Shown here: piece after piece, positions 43,894-52,848 of the stretch
Layout of the letters: each line of letters begins with the position of its first letter
Numbering within the stretch: the stretch's first letter is position 1
Assembly: GCA_965267485.1 (NCBI GenBank)
Contig: OZ254080.1
Span: 1,674,001 to 1,738,000 of the forward strand
DNA length: 64,000 bases
Reading direction: 5' to 3'
Source: JANQJA01 sp965267485
GTDB lineage: Bacteria; Pseudomonadota; Gammaproteobacteria; Pseudomonadales; Azotimanducaceae
The notes under the pieces: model-generated
Database searches by the model: none
Told to the model about the DNA's origin: nothing
The model's input: the letters and a program-made list of their open reading frames with translations, nothing else
Translations under genes and position numbers: made by a program

Positions 43894-43975
43894 TGGCGTC
43901 AGAGTCCCCGATGATTCCCTGCGATTCTAACACCTGCAACGAGGGGCCCCGTATTCCAAAACTTGCCGGTGAAAA

Positions 43976-44004
43976 TTGACCCTATACCTGATAGTTGCTA
44001 AAAA
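43976..44004 (+). promoter_or_regulatory. Putative sigma-70 promoter of the TSP3/FG-GAP operon
   Basis: TTGACC (43976-43981) and TAAAAA (43999-44004) are separated by 17 bases, matching the -35 at five of six and the -10 at four of six positions. The start codon of the first operon gene is 35 bases downstream. Confidence 0.45.
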
Positions 44005-44038
44005 CATCGTCAGGCAACGAACGAGACGACAAGAAGCC

Positions 44039-45592
44039 ATGCCAGTGTTCCGCTGCCTGATCGTGCTCGCGCTTTGCCTGCTCTCTCCAATCCTGTTTGC
44101 TGCAACGACCGTGTCGCTTGTCAGCATTGATGATGATCCATTCGGCGGTGGTGTTAACCGGCAATTTGATGCCGATGATGGTGATGTCTTCCAGACAATC
44201 GTCGGTGATTCGGTGAGTTCCGTGCAGGTCTCCGTCGACGACTTTACGTTCAGGTTCCTTGGCAAGGATGCGCAAGCCCCGTTTGTCGGATCGAACCCGA
44301 ATTCGACGGTCAATGAGACGCGACAAGACAAGTTTCCGTTCATGCAGATCACCGGCATGGGTAACTGTGACGACGCGACAGGCAAGTTTGAAGTCTATGA
44401 ACTGGAGATCTCTGCCGGCCGCGAGTTGCTCGAATTTGCGGCTGATTTTGTCGCCGTTTGCAGCGACGAAGGCTCCGAAGGGACATTTCTCGGGGCGCTG
44501 CGGTTTGAATCTGATGTGCCGATTATGGATGCCGATGCTGACGGCATCTGGGATGTGGCTGATGTCTGCCCGAATGATGAAGATGAGGATCAGGCTGATA
44601 CTGATTTTGATGGCATTGGCGATGCCTGTGACCCGATTGCCGGCACAACGCTGATCAATTTCGTCAGTGAAGCCGGAGATTTTATTGGGCAGGGCGAGTC
44701 GATTCTTTTCGTCGATGAAGAAGTTGCGCTGACCGGTCGCGGCTTCGATGGCGGCGTCGAGTTCGCTGCTGGTGGATATCGATTCGAGTTCTCTCCGCCC
44801 AGCGGCGAGGAGTTTGTCGAAGGTCAATACAACTTCGCGACCAGGAACGCTTTCGCCAAGGGTTCGGCCGCGGGGCTGAGCGTCGGTGGCAACGGACGTG
44901 GCTGCAACACTGCACGAGGCCGTTTCAACCTCCGGGAGTTCGTCGTTGATGACATTGGCCAGATCGAGCGCGTCGCTATCGACTTTGAGCATTACTGCGC
45001 CAGCAACTACGACGATGAACGACTGTACGGGAACATTCGGTGGCGCTCAGAGATTGAGAATCCCACGGTCTACGATGCCGACGGTGACGGCGTGCTGGAT
45101 ATCGACGATCTGTGTCCGACGTCCCAGGGTGGCACCCGGGCTTCAGATACTGATGGTGATCTGCTCGGCGATGCTTGTGATCCGTATCCGTTTGATCGCA
45201 ACAACGATATGGCCTGTCTGGCCGAATATGAGAGCGTCGATGAGGCCGCGCTTGGCTTCGAAGGTGAAGTGGCAACAATCATGGCGAGCGTGACAGCGGC
45301 TCAGTCGGAGATCGTAGCTCTCACGACAACGCGCGACGGGCTCGAAGCGCAGATTGACGCGGTTGAAGACTCCGACGGTGATTCAGTCTCGGATCTGCTT
45401 GATGTCTGCGATGATACGGGCACCGGACTCGATGTTGACGGGCGCGGCTGTTCGCAGGCACAGGCGTGTGCGCTCATTGCTGTCGAATCCATCGCTGACT
45501 TCAAGGCATGTCATCGCGTCGTGTTCGTGAACACGGTTCGTGCGTGCCGTGCAGCGAGGCAAGCGGAAGGTTTCCAATGCGTCGCGCAATGA
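44039..45592 (+). CDS. Secreted thrombospondin type-3 repeat protein (paralogue A)
   Basis: A 517-residue exported protein: signal peptide MPVFRCLIVLALCLLSPILFAA. Two ~150-residue beta-rich modules each end in a Cys pair and a strand such as GNIRWRSE, and each is followed by a TSP3-type calcium repeat: DADADGIWDVADVCP (from D164) with DTDFDGIGDACDP, and DADGDGVLDIDDLCP (from D346) with DTDGDLLGDACDP. A coiled-coil-like helix (about 400-440) precedes a third, shorter repeat (DSDGDSVSDLLDVC) and a Cys-rich C-terminus. The same architecture recurs in the gene at 48286. The Asp pattern indicates calcium binding. No anchor signal is visible. Start 44039 chosen from the signal peptide. Confidence 0.85.
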   Translation: MPVFRCLIVLALCLLSPILFAATTVSLVSIDDDPFGGGVNRQFDADDGDVFQTIVGDSVSSVQVSVDDFTFRFLGKDAQAPFVGSNPNSTVNETRQDKFPFMQITGMGNCDDATGKFEVYELEISAGRELLEFAADFVAVCSDEGSEGTFLGALRFESDVPIMDADADGIWDVADVCPNDEDEDQADTDFDGIGDACDPIAGTTLINFVSEAGDFIGQGESILFVDEEVALTGRGFDGGVEFAAGGYRFEFSPPSGEEFVEGQYNFATRNAFAKGSAAGLSVGGNGRGCNTARGRFNLREFVVDDIGQIERVAIDFEHYCASNYDDERLYGNIRWRSEIENPTVYDADGDGVLDIDDLCPTSQGGTRASDTDGDLLGDACDPYPFDRNNDMACLAEYESVDEAALGFEGEVATIMASVTAAQSEIVALTTTRDGLEAQIDAVEDSDGDSVSDLLDVCDDTGTGLDVDGRGCSQAQACALIAVESIADFKACHRVVFVNTVRACRAARQAEGFQCVAQ

Positions 45593-48285
45593 TGATTCGC
45601 CTGCTGTTTGTCGCTATGGCCCTTGCGGCGTTGCAGGGCTGTGGTGGGCCCGCCTCGATCGCGGAAGCGCGAAACAACGCCGGTGGCAATGACTCGTCCT
45701 CCGGTTCTTCGGGCTCGGGTTCCGACACAACCAACAATAGTGCTCCAACGGCAAACGCGGGTCCGGACGTGTCCGGAACGCGCAATACCGGCATTGTGCT
45801 CGATGCCTCCCAGTCCAGCGATCCTGACGGCGATACGCTGAGCTTTGACTGGACTGTCATCAGTGGCCCCGATGGTGGCAGCGTTGGAACGGACGGCACG
45901 AATTTTCGGTTCAGCGCGGATCTGCCCGGCGAGTACGAGGTTCAGCTGGTGGTCAGCGATGGAATTGATCGAAGTGACCCCGATACCGTCATTGTGACCG
46001 TGACGAATGTCGCGCCTACCGCCTCGGCTGGCCCTGACGTCAACGTACAAAGCGGCAGAGCCACGAGCATCACGGCGACGGGCGCTGACGATGATGGCGA
46101 CAACCTCTCCTATTCATGGAGCCTTTTGTCCGGCCCGACCGGCAGCACGGCAACACTGACAAATGCTGATTCGGCGAGTGCATCGCTCCTCGCTGACGAC
46201 CGCGGTCTATACGTGCTGTCCGTCGAGGTCAGCGACGGTGTTGAGAGCGCGACTGACCAGGTCGAAGTAACGATTGTCGATCATGGCCTGCTTGCGGAGA
46301 CGCTCGCCGTTGGAAACCTGCCGACGGCTGGCGCATTGGCGGACGTCGACGGTGATGGGCAATTGGACATTATCGTCGTCAACAGTGCGTCGAACACCGT
46401 TTCTGTCTTTCAGGCGGGAAGTGGTGGCGCCTATGGCATTGCCGACTCAGTGAGTGTCGGTGTCTCGCCCCTTGGTATCGCTGTCGCGGACATTGATGCA
46501 GACGGCTTTGATGACTGGGTCACTTCAGATTTTGGCGAAGGCTCGCTGTCTGTATCCTACGGCGCGACATCCGGCTCGACGAATGCCGAAACAATTGCAG
46601 CCGCGATCGGCGTGGCTGATGTCGCACTTGCTGACGTCAATGGCGATGATCTGCTCGATATCGTGACGCTGAACATCATTGACGGCAACATCTCCCTCTT
46701 TGCTGGCACGGGTCTGCGAGAGTTCGCCGGCGCCACGCTCGTCACAACGCTGTCAGGTGCGGCCGCGATGGCGGTGGCTGACGTCAATGACGATGGCGTG
46801 CCGGATCTCAGCGTTTCCAGCAACACCGACCGAACGGTGACGACGTTCGCGGGCGACGGCACCGGTGGATTCAGCCTGCTTGCTACGGCGACAACGGCAA
46901 CCACGCCGGGTGCGATTGCGGCGGCGCCGATTGATGCGGACGGCGACGTTGACCTTGTGGTTGTCAGTTCGGACAGCGACAAACTCCTGTTGGTGCCCGG
47001 CACCGGTCTTGCGACCTTTATGGCAGTTCCGTCCGTCGTCGGTGGCGAAGATATCGCCGCCGCGATGGTGAGTGATGGCGATCGTGCCGATGTCATCGTC
47101 GCAAGTTTCGGTCTGAATGCGGTGGCCCTGCATGGCAATGAAGGCGGGACGCTGGCGGCACCGGGTCTCGTTTACGCCGGAAATACGCCGTCCTCGATCG
47201 CGGTGGCGGACATCGATAGTGACGGCGCTGTCGACATGCTGGTGACGAACTATGCGGAGGGTGAAGTGTCGCTCCTGCGAGGGCGCGATCTCCGAACCCA
47301 GGTGACACCCGAACAGGTTTCAGCCGCGGATGTCGTTGCCGCGCTGACCGTTGCTGACATCGATGACGACGGTCGCGGTGAGATGATTGCCGCCTACCCT
47401 CTGTCTGACCAGATCGGTGTACTGTCGAGTGATGGTACAGAAGTGCTGGCCTCTGTCGGTTCGTTGCCGCAGGCAGTCGCATCCGGCGATATCAATGGCG
47501 ACAGCCTGGCTGACGTGATCGTCGCGAATTCCGGTGATGACACGGTGTCGATCCTGCTTGCCCCCGACATGACTGAAACGACGCTGGCGGTTGGCATGCA
47601 GCCCGAGCAGGTTTTCGGCACCGACGTGGACGGCGACGGCGATCTCGATGTTGTTGCGCTCAACGTCCTGTCGGGCGACGTTACCGTGCTGGCCGGTAGC
47701 GGAGCCGGTTCGTTTGACGGTGGCCTGACGAGCGCGCTGGGCGGCAGCTACCTTGACGCGGGCTTGCTGGATGTCGATGGTGATGGCGATCTGGACCTTG
47801 TTCTCGGGGATGTGGGCACCAATGAGATTGTCCTCAGCCTGAGTGGGGGCGATGGAGCCTACGGTGCCGCGACGTCGATCGCGTCGCTGGTGTCGCCGAT
47901 GCATATTGAGACCGGGGACCTCGACGGCGACGGCCAGTTTGAGATTCTGGTGGCGAGCCCGGGCGGCATGGTCACTGTGCTGCAAGGACAAGACTCGTCT
48001 TTTGATGTTGAGGTTGCGTTTACTACAGGGATCGAGATCGCTGACATGCTCGTGACAGATATCAATGCGGACGGTAACGATGACCTGGTGGTCAGCAGCA
48101 GTGAGCGCGGTGACGTGCTGCTCTTTGTGAGTGACGGTACGCTCGACCTTGATGAGGTTCCCGTTCGTCGTGCGATGACCTCCGCGGCATCGACTTCCGT
48201 CGCCGTGGGCGACATAGACGGTGATGGTGCTCTCGACATTACGTCCGGTGCGATGTCCACCGTTGAACTGATTCGGGCCAGATAG
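45577..48285 (+). CDS. FG-GAP/VCBS-repeat surface lipoprotein with PKD-like domains
   Basis: A 902-residue lipoprotein: signal with lipobox ALQGCGG (Cys22), then a Gly/Ser linker. Two PKD/Ig-like domains (about 50-225) carry ANAGPDVSGTRNTGIVLDAS and ASAGPDVNVQSGRATSITAT. The rest is about twelve FG-GAP-type calcium motifs of the form D-x-D-G-D-G-x-x-D (for example ADVDGDGQLDIIVVN, DVDGDGDLDLVLGD, DIDGDGALDITSG), predicted to fold as a beta-propeller like integrin alpha chains. GGAAGG (45565-45570) favours ATG 45577, which overlaps paralogue A by 16 bases. It is sandwiched between two TSP3 paralogues, with the second starting at its stop. Confidence 0.88.
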   Translation: MRRAMMIRLLFVAMALAALQGCGGPASIAEARNNAGGNDSSSGSSGSGSDTTNNSAPTANAGPDVSGTRNTGIVLDASQSSDPDGDTLSFDWTVISGPDGGSVGTDGTNFRFSADLPGEYEVQLVVSDGIDRSDPDTVIVTVTNVAPTASAGPDVNVQSGRATSITATGADDDGDNLSYSWSLLSGPTGSTATLTNADSASASLLADDRGLYVLSVEVSDGVESATDQVEVTIVDHGLLAETLAVGNLPTAGALADVDGDGQLDIIVVNSASNTVSVFQAGSGGAYGIADSVSVGVSPLGIAVADIDADGFDDWVTSDFGEGSLSVSYGATSGSTNAETIAAAIGVADVALADVNGDDLLDIVTLNIIDGNISLFAGTGLREFAGATLVTTLSGAAAMAVADVNDDGVPDLSVSSNTDRTVTTFAGDGTGGFSLLATATTATTPGAIAAAPIDADGDVDLVVVSSDSDKLLLVPGTGLATFMAVPSVVGGEDIAAAMVSDGDRADVIVASFGLNAVALHGNEGGTLAAPGLVYAGNTPSSIAVADIDSDGAVDMLVTNYAEGEVSLLRGRDLRTQVTPEQVSAADVVAALTVADIDDDGRGEMIAAYPLSDQIGVLSSDGTEVLASVGSLPQAVASGDINGDSLADVIVANSGDDTVSILLAPDMTETTLAVGMQPEQVFGTDVDGDGDLDVVALNVLSGDVTVLAGSGAGSFDGGLTSALGGSYLDAGLLDVDGDGDLDLVLGDVGTNEIVLSLSGGDGAYGAATSIASLVSPMHIETGDLDGDGQFEILVASPGGMVTVLQGQDSSFDVEVAFTTGIEIADMLVTDINADGNDDLVVSSSERGDVLLFVSDGTLDLDEVPVRRAMTSAASTSVAVGDIDGDGALDITSGAMSTVELIRAR

Positions 48286-49818
48286 ATGAAAAAGTCTCTT
48301 CTCGGTTTGTTCCTCGCCTTCATCTGTGTTGCTGCGGTGAATGCAGAGACCACGCTGGTTGCACTGACGGCAGCCGACGAACCCGTGCTGGATGGCGTTA
48401 GCCGCCGATACACGACAACCACCGGAGACCTGATCACGGTTCAGCTTGGCGAAGACACGCGTCAGACGATCACGGTTGAGGTGAGAGACTTCAGTTTCAG
48501 CGTCAGTTCGGCGCCGGGTGAGTCGCTTGAAGCGGGCTTCTATGACGCATTGGCAGAGGGTGTGGAAGCGACCGCCCTGGCGGGCGATCCGTTCTTGACG
48601 GGATGCGAGGAAGAGACCGACTTTTACCGGCTGGCCTTTCAAATCATCGAACTCGAGATTGAAGCCAGTGCTGTGACCAAACTCGCGCTGGACATGATTC
48701 AGCAATGCAATACCAATCGGAACTCCCTCTTTCTGAGTAACGACGGTGTGCTTCGGTTGTTTCTTCGAATGAATTCGGAAGCAGAGTCGCCGGACGAGGA
48801 TGGCGACGGCATTGTCGACATTCTCGATAACTGCCGCACGACGTTCAATGCACTCCAACCTGATGCGGATTTTGACGGCAGGGGTGATGTGTGTGACGAG
48901 CAGACCCTGCAGACATTTGCGTACTTTGACCTGCCAGACAACGGTATCAGTTTCTTCGAACTCGACGGTGGAACGACGTTCTTCGACGACCGTGACGTAT
49001 CGGCTTACGCCTTGAGCGGCACCGAAGTGAGATATCAGGCAGACCTCGATGACAGGATCAGCTTTTTCGCGAACGGAGGGCCGCTGACTGAGCCGGGGTC
49101 ATTCACCTCCGACGACGACGCGCTGGTTGATCCCAGTGTTGGCAGTTGCACCTGGGTTGGCCAGATGCTGGTCACCGAGGTTGTCGAGTCTGGCGCTGGT
49201 GCACTGGCCGTGGACTTCAGCCACGAATGCGAGGCACGAGAGGGCCTCATGCTAGGTGAAATTCGCTTTCATTCGACCGTTCTCGGATCAACGGCAGTTG
49301 ACGCCGATCAGGACGGATTTGCTGATGAACTGGACAACTGTCCGCAGGTGGCCAATGACCAGACTGATTCCGATGCTGATGGTATTGGTGACGCCTGTGA
49401 TCGCTACCCGGATAACACCGAGAACGTAGCGAGTTGTATTGCCGAGGTCGAAGAACGCGAGGCTGAATCCATGCAGGCATTGGCGGATCGTGCAACCTTG
49501 TCGAGAATGCTGCGCACGATCGAAGCCGAGCGCGAAGAGATCGAAATGGAAACCATGACACTCGAGCGCCAGATTACCCAGATCGACGATGAGGATCTTG
49601 ACGGCGTGCTGGATTCGGCGGACGCCTGCCCGGGGTCGGCCGACGGTGTGACCGTAGACGATGACGGGTGCTCGATGGATCAATTCTGCGGTGAGGTGCC
49701 GACCGAGAACCTCTTCGGCATTCGAAACTGCGGCTTGACGATTTATGAGCCGACCGTCATGGCTTGCCAGGCAACCTACGACACTCAACTCGGTCGGTTC
49801 AGCTGTTCTGGCGGATAA
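48286..49818 (+). CDS. Secreted thrombospondin type-3 repeat protein (paralogue B)
   Basis: A 510-residue exported protein (signal MKKSLLGLFLAFICVAAVNA) with the same layout as paralogue A: beta module, TSP3 repeat (DEDGDGIVDILDNC from D170, then DADFDGRGDVCD), second beta module, TSP3 repeat (DADQDGFADELDNCP from D339, then DSDADGIGDACD), a charged coiled coil (about 385-430), a third repeat (DEDLDGVLDSADACPG) and a Cys-rich end (DQFCGEV, RNCGL, MACQATY, FSCSGG). ATG abuts the lipoprotein stop, so all three genes form one operon. The paralogues look diverged, not recently duplicated. Confidence 0.85.
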   Translation: MKKSLLGLFLAFICVAAVNAETTLVALTAADEPVLDGVSRRYTTTTGDLITVQLGEDTRQTITVEVRDFSFSVSSAPGESLEAGFYDALAEGVEATALAGDPFLTGCEEETDFYRLAFQIIELEIEASAVTKLALDMIQQCNTNRNSLFLSNDGVLRLFLRMNSEAESPDEDGDGIVDILDNCRTTFNALQPDADFDGRGDVCDEQTLQTFAYFDLPDNGISFFELDGGTTFFDDRDVSAYALSGTEVRYQADLDDRISFFANGGPLTEPGSFTSDDDALVDPSVGSCTWVGQMLVTEVVESGAGALAVDFSHECEAREGLMLGEIRFHSTVLGSTAVDADQDGFADELDNCPQVANDQTDSDADGIGDACDRYPDNTENVASCIAEVEEREAESMQALADRATLSRMLRTIEAEREEIEMETMTLERQITQIDDEDLDGVLDSADACPGSADGVTVDDDGCSMDQFCGEVPTENLFGIRNCGLTIYEPTVMACQATYDTQLGRFSCSGG

Positions 49819-49916
49819 CTGATCGCGACGACCAACGCGCTGTCGCGGACCCTCGTTCCTCGTGCTGTAAATGTGCTGTCTGCTAGACTTCTCTGCTTTT
49901 CCGAGCGAGTGACATA

Positions 49917-51122
49917 GTGGCTGATTCATTTCCCCTGGACGGTGTCCGCGTTCTCGACCTGAGCCGTGTGCTGGCGGGGCCGTGGGCAAGCCAGTCGCTG
50001 GCTGATCTCGGCGCCAGCGTTGTCAAGATCGAGCGGCCAGGCGTCGGCGACGACACCCGGGCCTGGGGGCCGCCATACTTCGAGACCGGCGACGGCGAGA
50101 TCTCCGCGTACTTTATGTCGGCCAACCGGGGCAAGCGCTCCGTCGCGGTGGATATCGCCAATCCCCGTGGTGCCGAACTCGTTCAGCGACTCGCCCGCGA
50201 CGCTGACATCGTGATCGAGAACTTCAAGCAGGGCGATGCGGCACGGCGCGGCCTTGACTATGCAACACTCGCGGCGGACAACCCGGGGCTCATCTACTGT
50301 TCAATTACGGGATTTGGGCAAACGGGACCCTACAAGCATCGACCGGGCTACGACTTCATGATCCAGGGCATGGGCGGGCTGATGAGCATTACCGGCGAGC
50401 CCGACGAGAAGAGCGGCGACGGTCCGCAGAAGGTTGGCGTGGCGCTCGCCGACATTCTGACCGGACTCTATGCCACGATCGCGATCCTCGGGGCACTGCA
50501 CGAGCGCGAAAGGAGCGGGCAGGGGCAATACATCGACATGGCGTTGCTGGACGTGCTGACCGCGTGCCTCGCCAACCAGGCCACCAATTATCTCGTTTCC
50601 GGCGTCGCGCCGGGCCGCCTCGGCAATGCGCATCCGAACGTCGTGCCTTACCAGACCTTTCAGACGGCGGATGGCTTCGTCATCGTCGCCGTCGGCAACG
50701 ATGCGCAGTTCGCCCGGCTGTGTCGTACGATTGAGCGTAATGATCTTGCGACCGACGAACGCTTTCTCTCGAACGCCTCCCGGGTGCAACACCGCGATGC
50801 CCTTGCCGGGGAGATCCAGGCTGAGATGGCGAAGCGACCGCTCGATGACTGGCTGGCGCGGCTTGAGGAGGCGGGCGTCCCCTGCGGGCCGATCAATACG
50901 ATCGACCGTGTCTTTGCCGACCCGCAGGTGCAGCATCGGGGCATGCAGATGGCGATTGACGGCATGCCGCTCGTTGCCAACCCGATCCGCTACTCGCGCT
51001 CGGCGCTGCAATATGACCGGGCGCCGCCTGTGCTCGGGGCGAACACGGCGGAGGTACTGTCGGAACTGGGGCTCGACGCCGCCGACATCGAGAAACTCAA
51101 ATCGGAAGGGGTAGTGGAATAG
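49917..51122 (+). CDS. CaiB/BaiF family CoA transferase
   Basis: A 401-residue class III CoA transferase that moves CoA between carboxylic acids. Typical stretches are LPLDGVRVLDLSRVLAGP-like N-terminus (PLDGVRVLDLSRVLAGPW), GRPGVGDDTRAWGPP-like loop (ERPGVGDDTRAWGPP), SANRGKRSVAVD, and the catalytic Asp region RPGYDFMIQGMGGLMSITG. GTG start at 49917 with a weak ribosome binding site. The peptidase gene starts 2 bases after the stop. Confidence 0.94.
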   Translation: MADSFPLDGVRVLDLSRVLAGPWASQSLADLGASVVKIERPGVGDDTRAWGPPYFETGDGEISAYFMSANRGKRSVAVDIANPRGAELVQRLARDADIVIENFKQGDAARRGLDYATLAADNPGLIYCSITGFGQTGPYKHRPGYDFMIQGMGGLMSITGEPDEKSGDGPQKVGVALADILTGLYATIAILGALHERERSGQGQYIDMALLDVLTACLANQATNYLVSGVAPGRLGNAHPNVVPYQTFQTADGFVIVAVGNDAQFARLCRTIERNDLATDERFLSNASRVQHRDALAGEIQAEMAKRPLDDWLARLEEAGVPCGPINTIDRVFADPQVQHRGMQMAIDGMPLVANPIRYSRSALQYDRAPPVLGANTAEVLSELGLDAADIEKLKSEGVVE

Positions 51123-51124
51123 TC

Positions 51125-52597
51125 ATGGCTGAAGAGAACAAGGACGCGAAGACACCGTTGCCGGACCCGGAGGATCGCATCGTCACGACGCGACACACCC
51201 TCAAGATCAAGGGCAAGGAAATCAGGTACACGGCGCAGGTCGGTACCGTTGTGTTGCGTGAAGAAGTCGACAAGGAAGGCCACAAGCCCAAGGCCGAAAT
51301 GTTCTTCATCGCCTTTACCCGGGATGGCGTCAGGGATCGCAGCAAGCGGCCGGTGACGTTCTCGTTCAACGGCGGGCCGGGCTCCTCGTCGGTGTGGATG
51401 CTGCTCGGTCTGCTTGGGCCCAAGCGGGTGCCGCTCGCGGAGGACGAGAACGAACGCATCGCGCCGCCCTACCAGACGCAGGACAACGAATACTCGCTGA
51501 TTGAGGAGAGCGACCTTGTCTTCATCGACCCGATCGGTACCGGGTACAGCCGCCCGCTTTCCGGTGACGAGACGAATCCTGACGAGTTCTTCGGCTTTCG
51601 GCGTGATCTCGACTCCGTGGGTGAATTCATCCGGCTCTACACGACGCGCAACCAGCGCTGGTCGTCCCCCAAGTTCCTGATCGGCGAGAGCTATGGCACG
51701 ACCCGCGCGTCCGGACTCGCCGGGCATCTGCAGGATCGGCACGGGCTCTTCCTCAACGGTGTGATGCTGGTATCGGTGGTGCTGAACTTCCAGACGCTGC
51801 TGTTCGAACCCGGCAACGATCTGCCCTACATGATGTATCTGCCGAGCTACGCGATCACCGCCCGCCATCACGGCAAGCTCGATGACAAGTATCTCTCGAT
51901 GAGCGAGACGAAATTCCTCGAAGCGGTGCGTGAGTTCGCGGTCACCGATTACAACGTCGCGCTTTCCCGGGGGGCTTCACTGCCCGAAAAGGAGTTCAAG
52001 CGGGTCGCAAAGCAGATGGCCGCCTTTACAGGACTCTCAGAGGATTACGTGAAGGCATCGAACCTTCGCGTGCCCATCATGCGCTTCGCCAAGGAACTGC
52101 TCAGGGAGGAGGGCAAGAACGTCGGCCGCTTCGACAGCCGGATCACCGGCGTCGACAAGGACGATGTCGGCGAGTTCTTCGAGCGTGATCCGAGCTTCGA
52201 TATCGTGCATGGTGTTTACGCGGCGTGCCTGAATGACTTCGTCCGCTCGGACCTGCAGTTCGAATCCGATCTGCCCTACGAAATCCTGAGCTTCAAGATC
52301 CTGCCGCGCTGGAAGTACGACGAGTTCCAGAACAGCTACGTGAATACAGCAGAAACGCTTCGGTCTGCGATGGGCAAGAACCCGGCGCTGAAGGTGTTCG
52401 TCGCGAACGGCCTCTATGACCTCGCGACGCCGTTCTATGCCACTGAATACACGTTTGACCATCTCGGCCTGCGCGATGGTCTGCAGGACAACGTCGAGAT
52501 GGCCTACTACCCGGCGGGGCACATGATGTACGTGAACAAGGGGTCGCTGCAGTCGCTGTCGAAAGACCTGAAGCGATTCGTCAAGGCGTCGGCCTAG
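51125..52597 (+). CDS. S10 family serine carboxypeptidase-like protein
   Basis: A 490-residue protein of the serine carboxypeptidase family. It has TFSFNGGPGSSSVWMLLG (oxyanion region), FIGESYGTTRASGLA-type nucleophile elbow (LIGESYGTTRASG), Asp in NGLYDLATPF and His in YYPAGHMMYVN. No clear signal peptide is visible (N-terminus is lysine-rich: EENKDAKTPLPDPEDR), so localisation is uncertain. It likely removes C-terminal residues from peptides. The stop TAG shares CTAG (52594-52597) with the convergent small gene. Confidence 0.93.
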   Translation: MAEENKDAKTPLPDPEDRIVTTRHTLKIKGKEIRYTAQVGTVVLREEVDKEGHKPKAEMFFIAFTRDGVRDRSKRPVTFSFNGGPGSSSVWMLLGLLGPKRVPLAEDENERIAPPYQTQDNEYSLIEESDLVFIDPIGTGYSRPLSGDETNPDEFFGFRRDLDSVGEFIRLYTTRNQRWSSPKFLIGESYGTTRASGLAGHLQDRHGLFLNGVMLVSVVLNFQTLLFEPGNDLPYMMYLPSYAITARHHGKLDDKYLSMSETKFLEAVREFAVTDYNVALSRGASLPEKEFKRVAKQMAAFTGLSEDYVKASNLRVPIMRFAKELLREEGKNVGRFDSRITGVDKDDVGEFFERDPSFDIVHGVYAACLNDFVRSDLQFESDLPYEILSFKILPRWKYDEFQNSYVNTAETLRSAMGKNPALKVFVANGLYDLATPFYATEYTFDHLGLRDGLQDNVEMAYYPAGHMMYVNKGSLQSLSKDLKRFVKASA

Positions 52598-52845
52598 TCG
52601 CTGCTGTCGTCAGCGCCGCGCAGTCGGTCGATGGTCCATGAGTGGTCGGCCATGTCGTCAGGGTCGATGAGCTCCTCGAGCCGACCGATCTCGAGATCCT
52701 GGTTGATGATGAGTTCCCGCGATTCGAGAAGCAGCCGAAGCTGCTCCGTGAGAATCGGGTTGTCACCGGCGATCGCCACGAGGATCTCGATCTGCTGATC
52801 GATGTCATCGATCAGCTTGTCCATGCCGATGTTGGCTGAAACCAT
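52594..52845 (-). CDS. Small acidic helical protein (83 residues)
   Basis: An acidic, leucine-rich and probably coiled-coil protein (DKLIDDIDQQIEILVAIAG, EQLRLLLESRELIINQDLEI, GRLEELIDPDDMADHSW). No family recognised. It starts 3 bases after the serine hydrolase stop on the same strand, so the pair is co-transcribed; translation could begin at the eighth codon instead (ATG). The TAG stop shares CTAG with the S10 peptidase gene. Confidence 0.65.
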   Translation of the reverse strand: MVSANIGMDKLIDDIDQQIEILVAIAGDNPILTEQLRLLLESRELIINQDLEIGRLEELIDPDDMADHSWTIDRLRGADDSSD

Positions 52846-52848
52846 GCG

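Noticed and set aside
46320..48260. DNA-level tandem repeats in the FG-GAP gene as a CRISPR-like or mobile repeat
   Set aside because: The periodicity comes from protein calcium motifs with variable DNA; no constant repeats and spacers.
47320..48858. 512-codon open frame antisense to the FG-GAP and TSP3 genes
   Set aside because: It arises from the Asp/Gly repeat codons on the other strand and crosses a gene boundary.
49824..49847. CGCGAC/GTCGCG hairpin after the TSP3 operon as a terminator
   Set aside because: Six-base stem, 12-base loop and no T-run; too weak to call.
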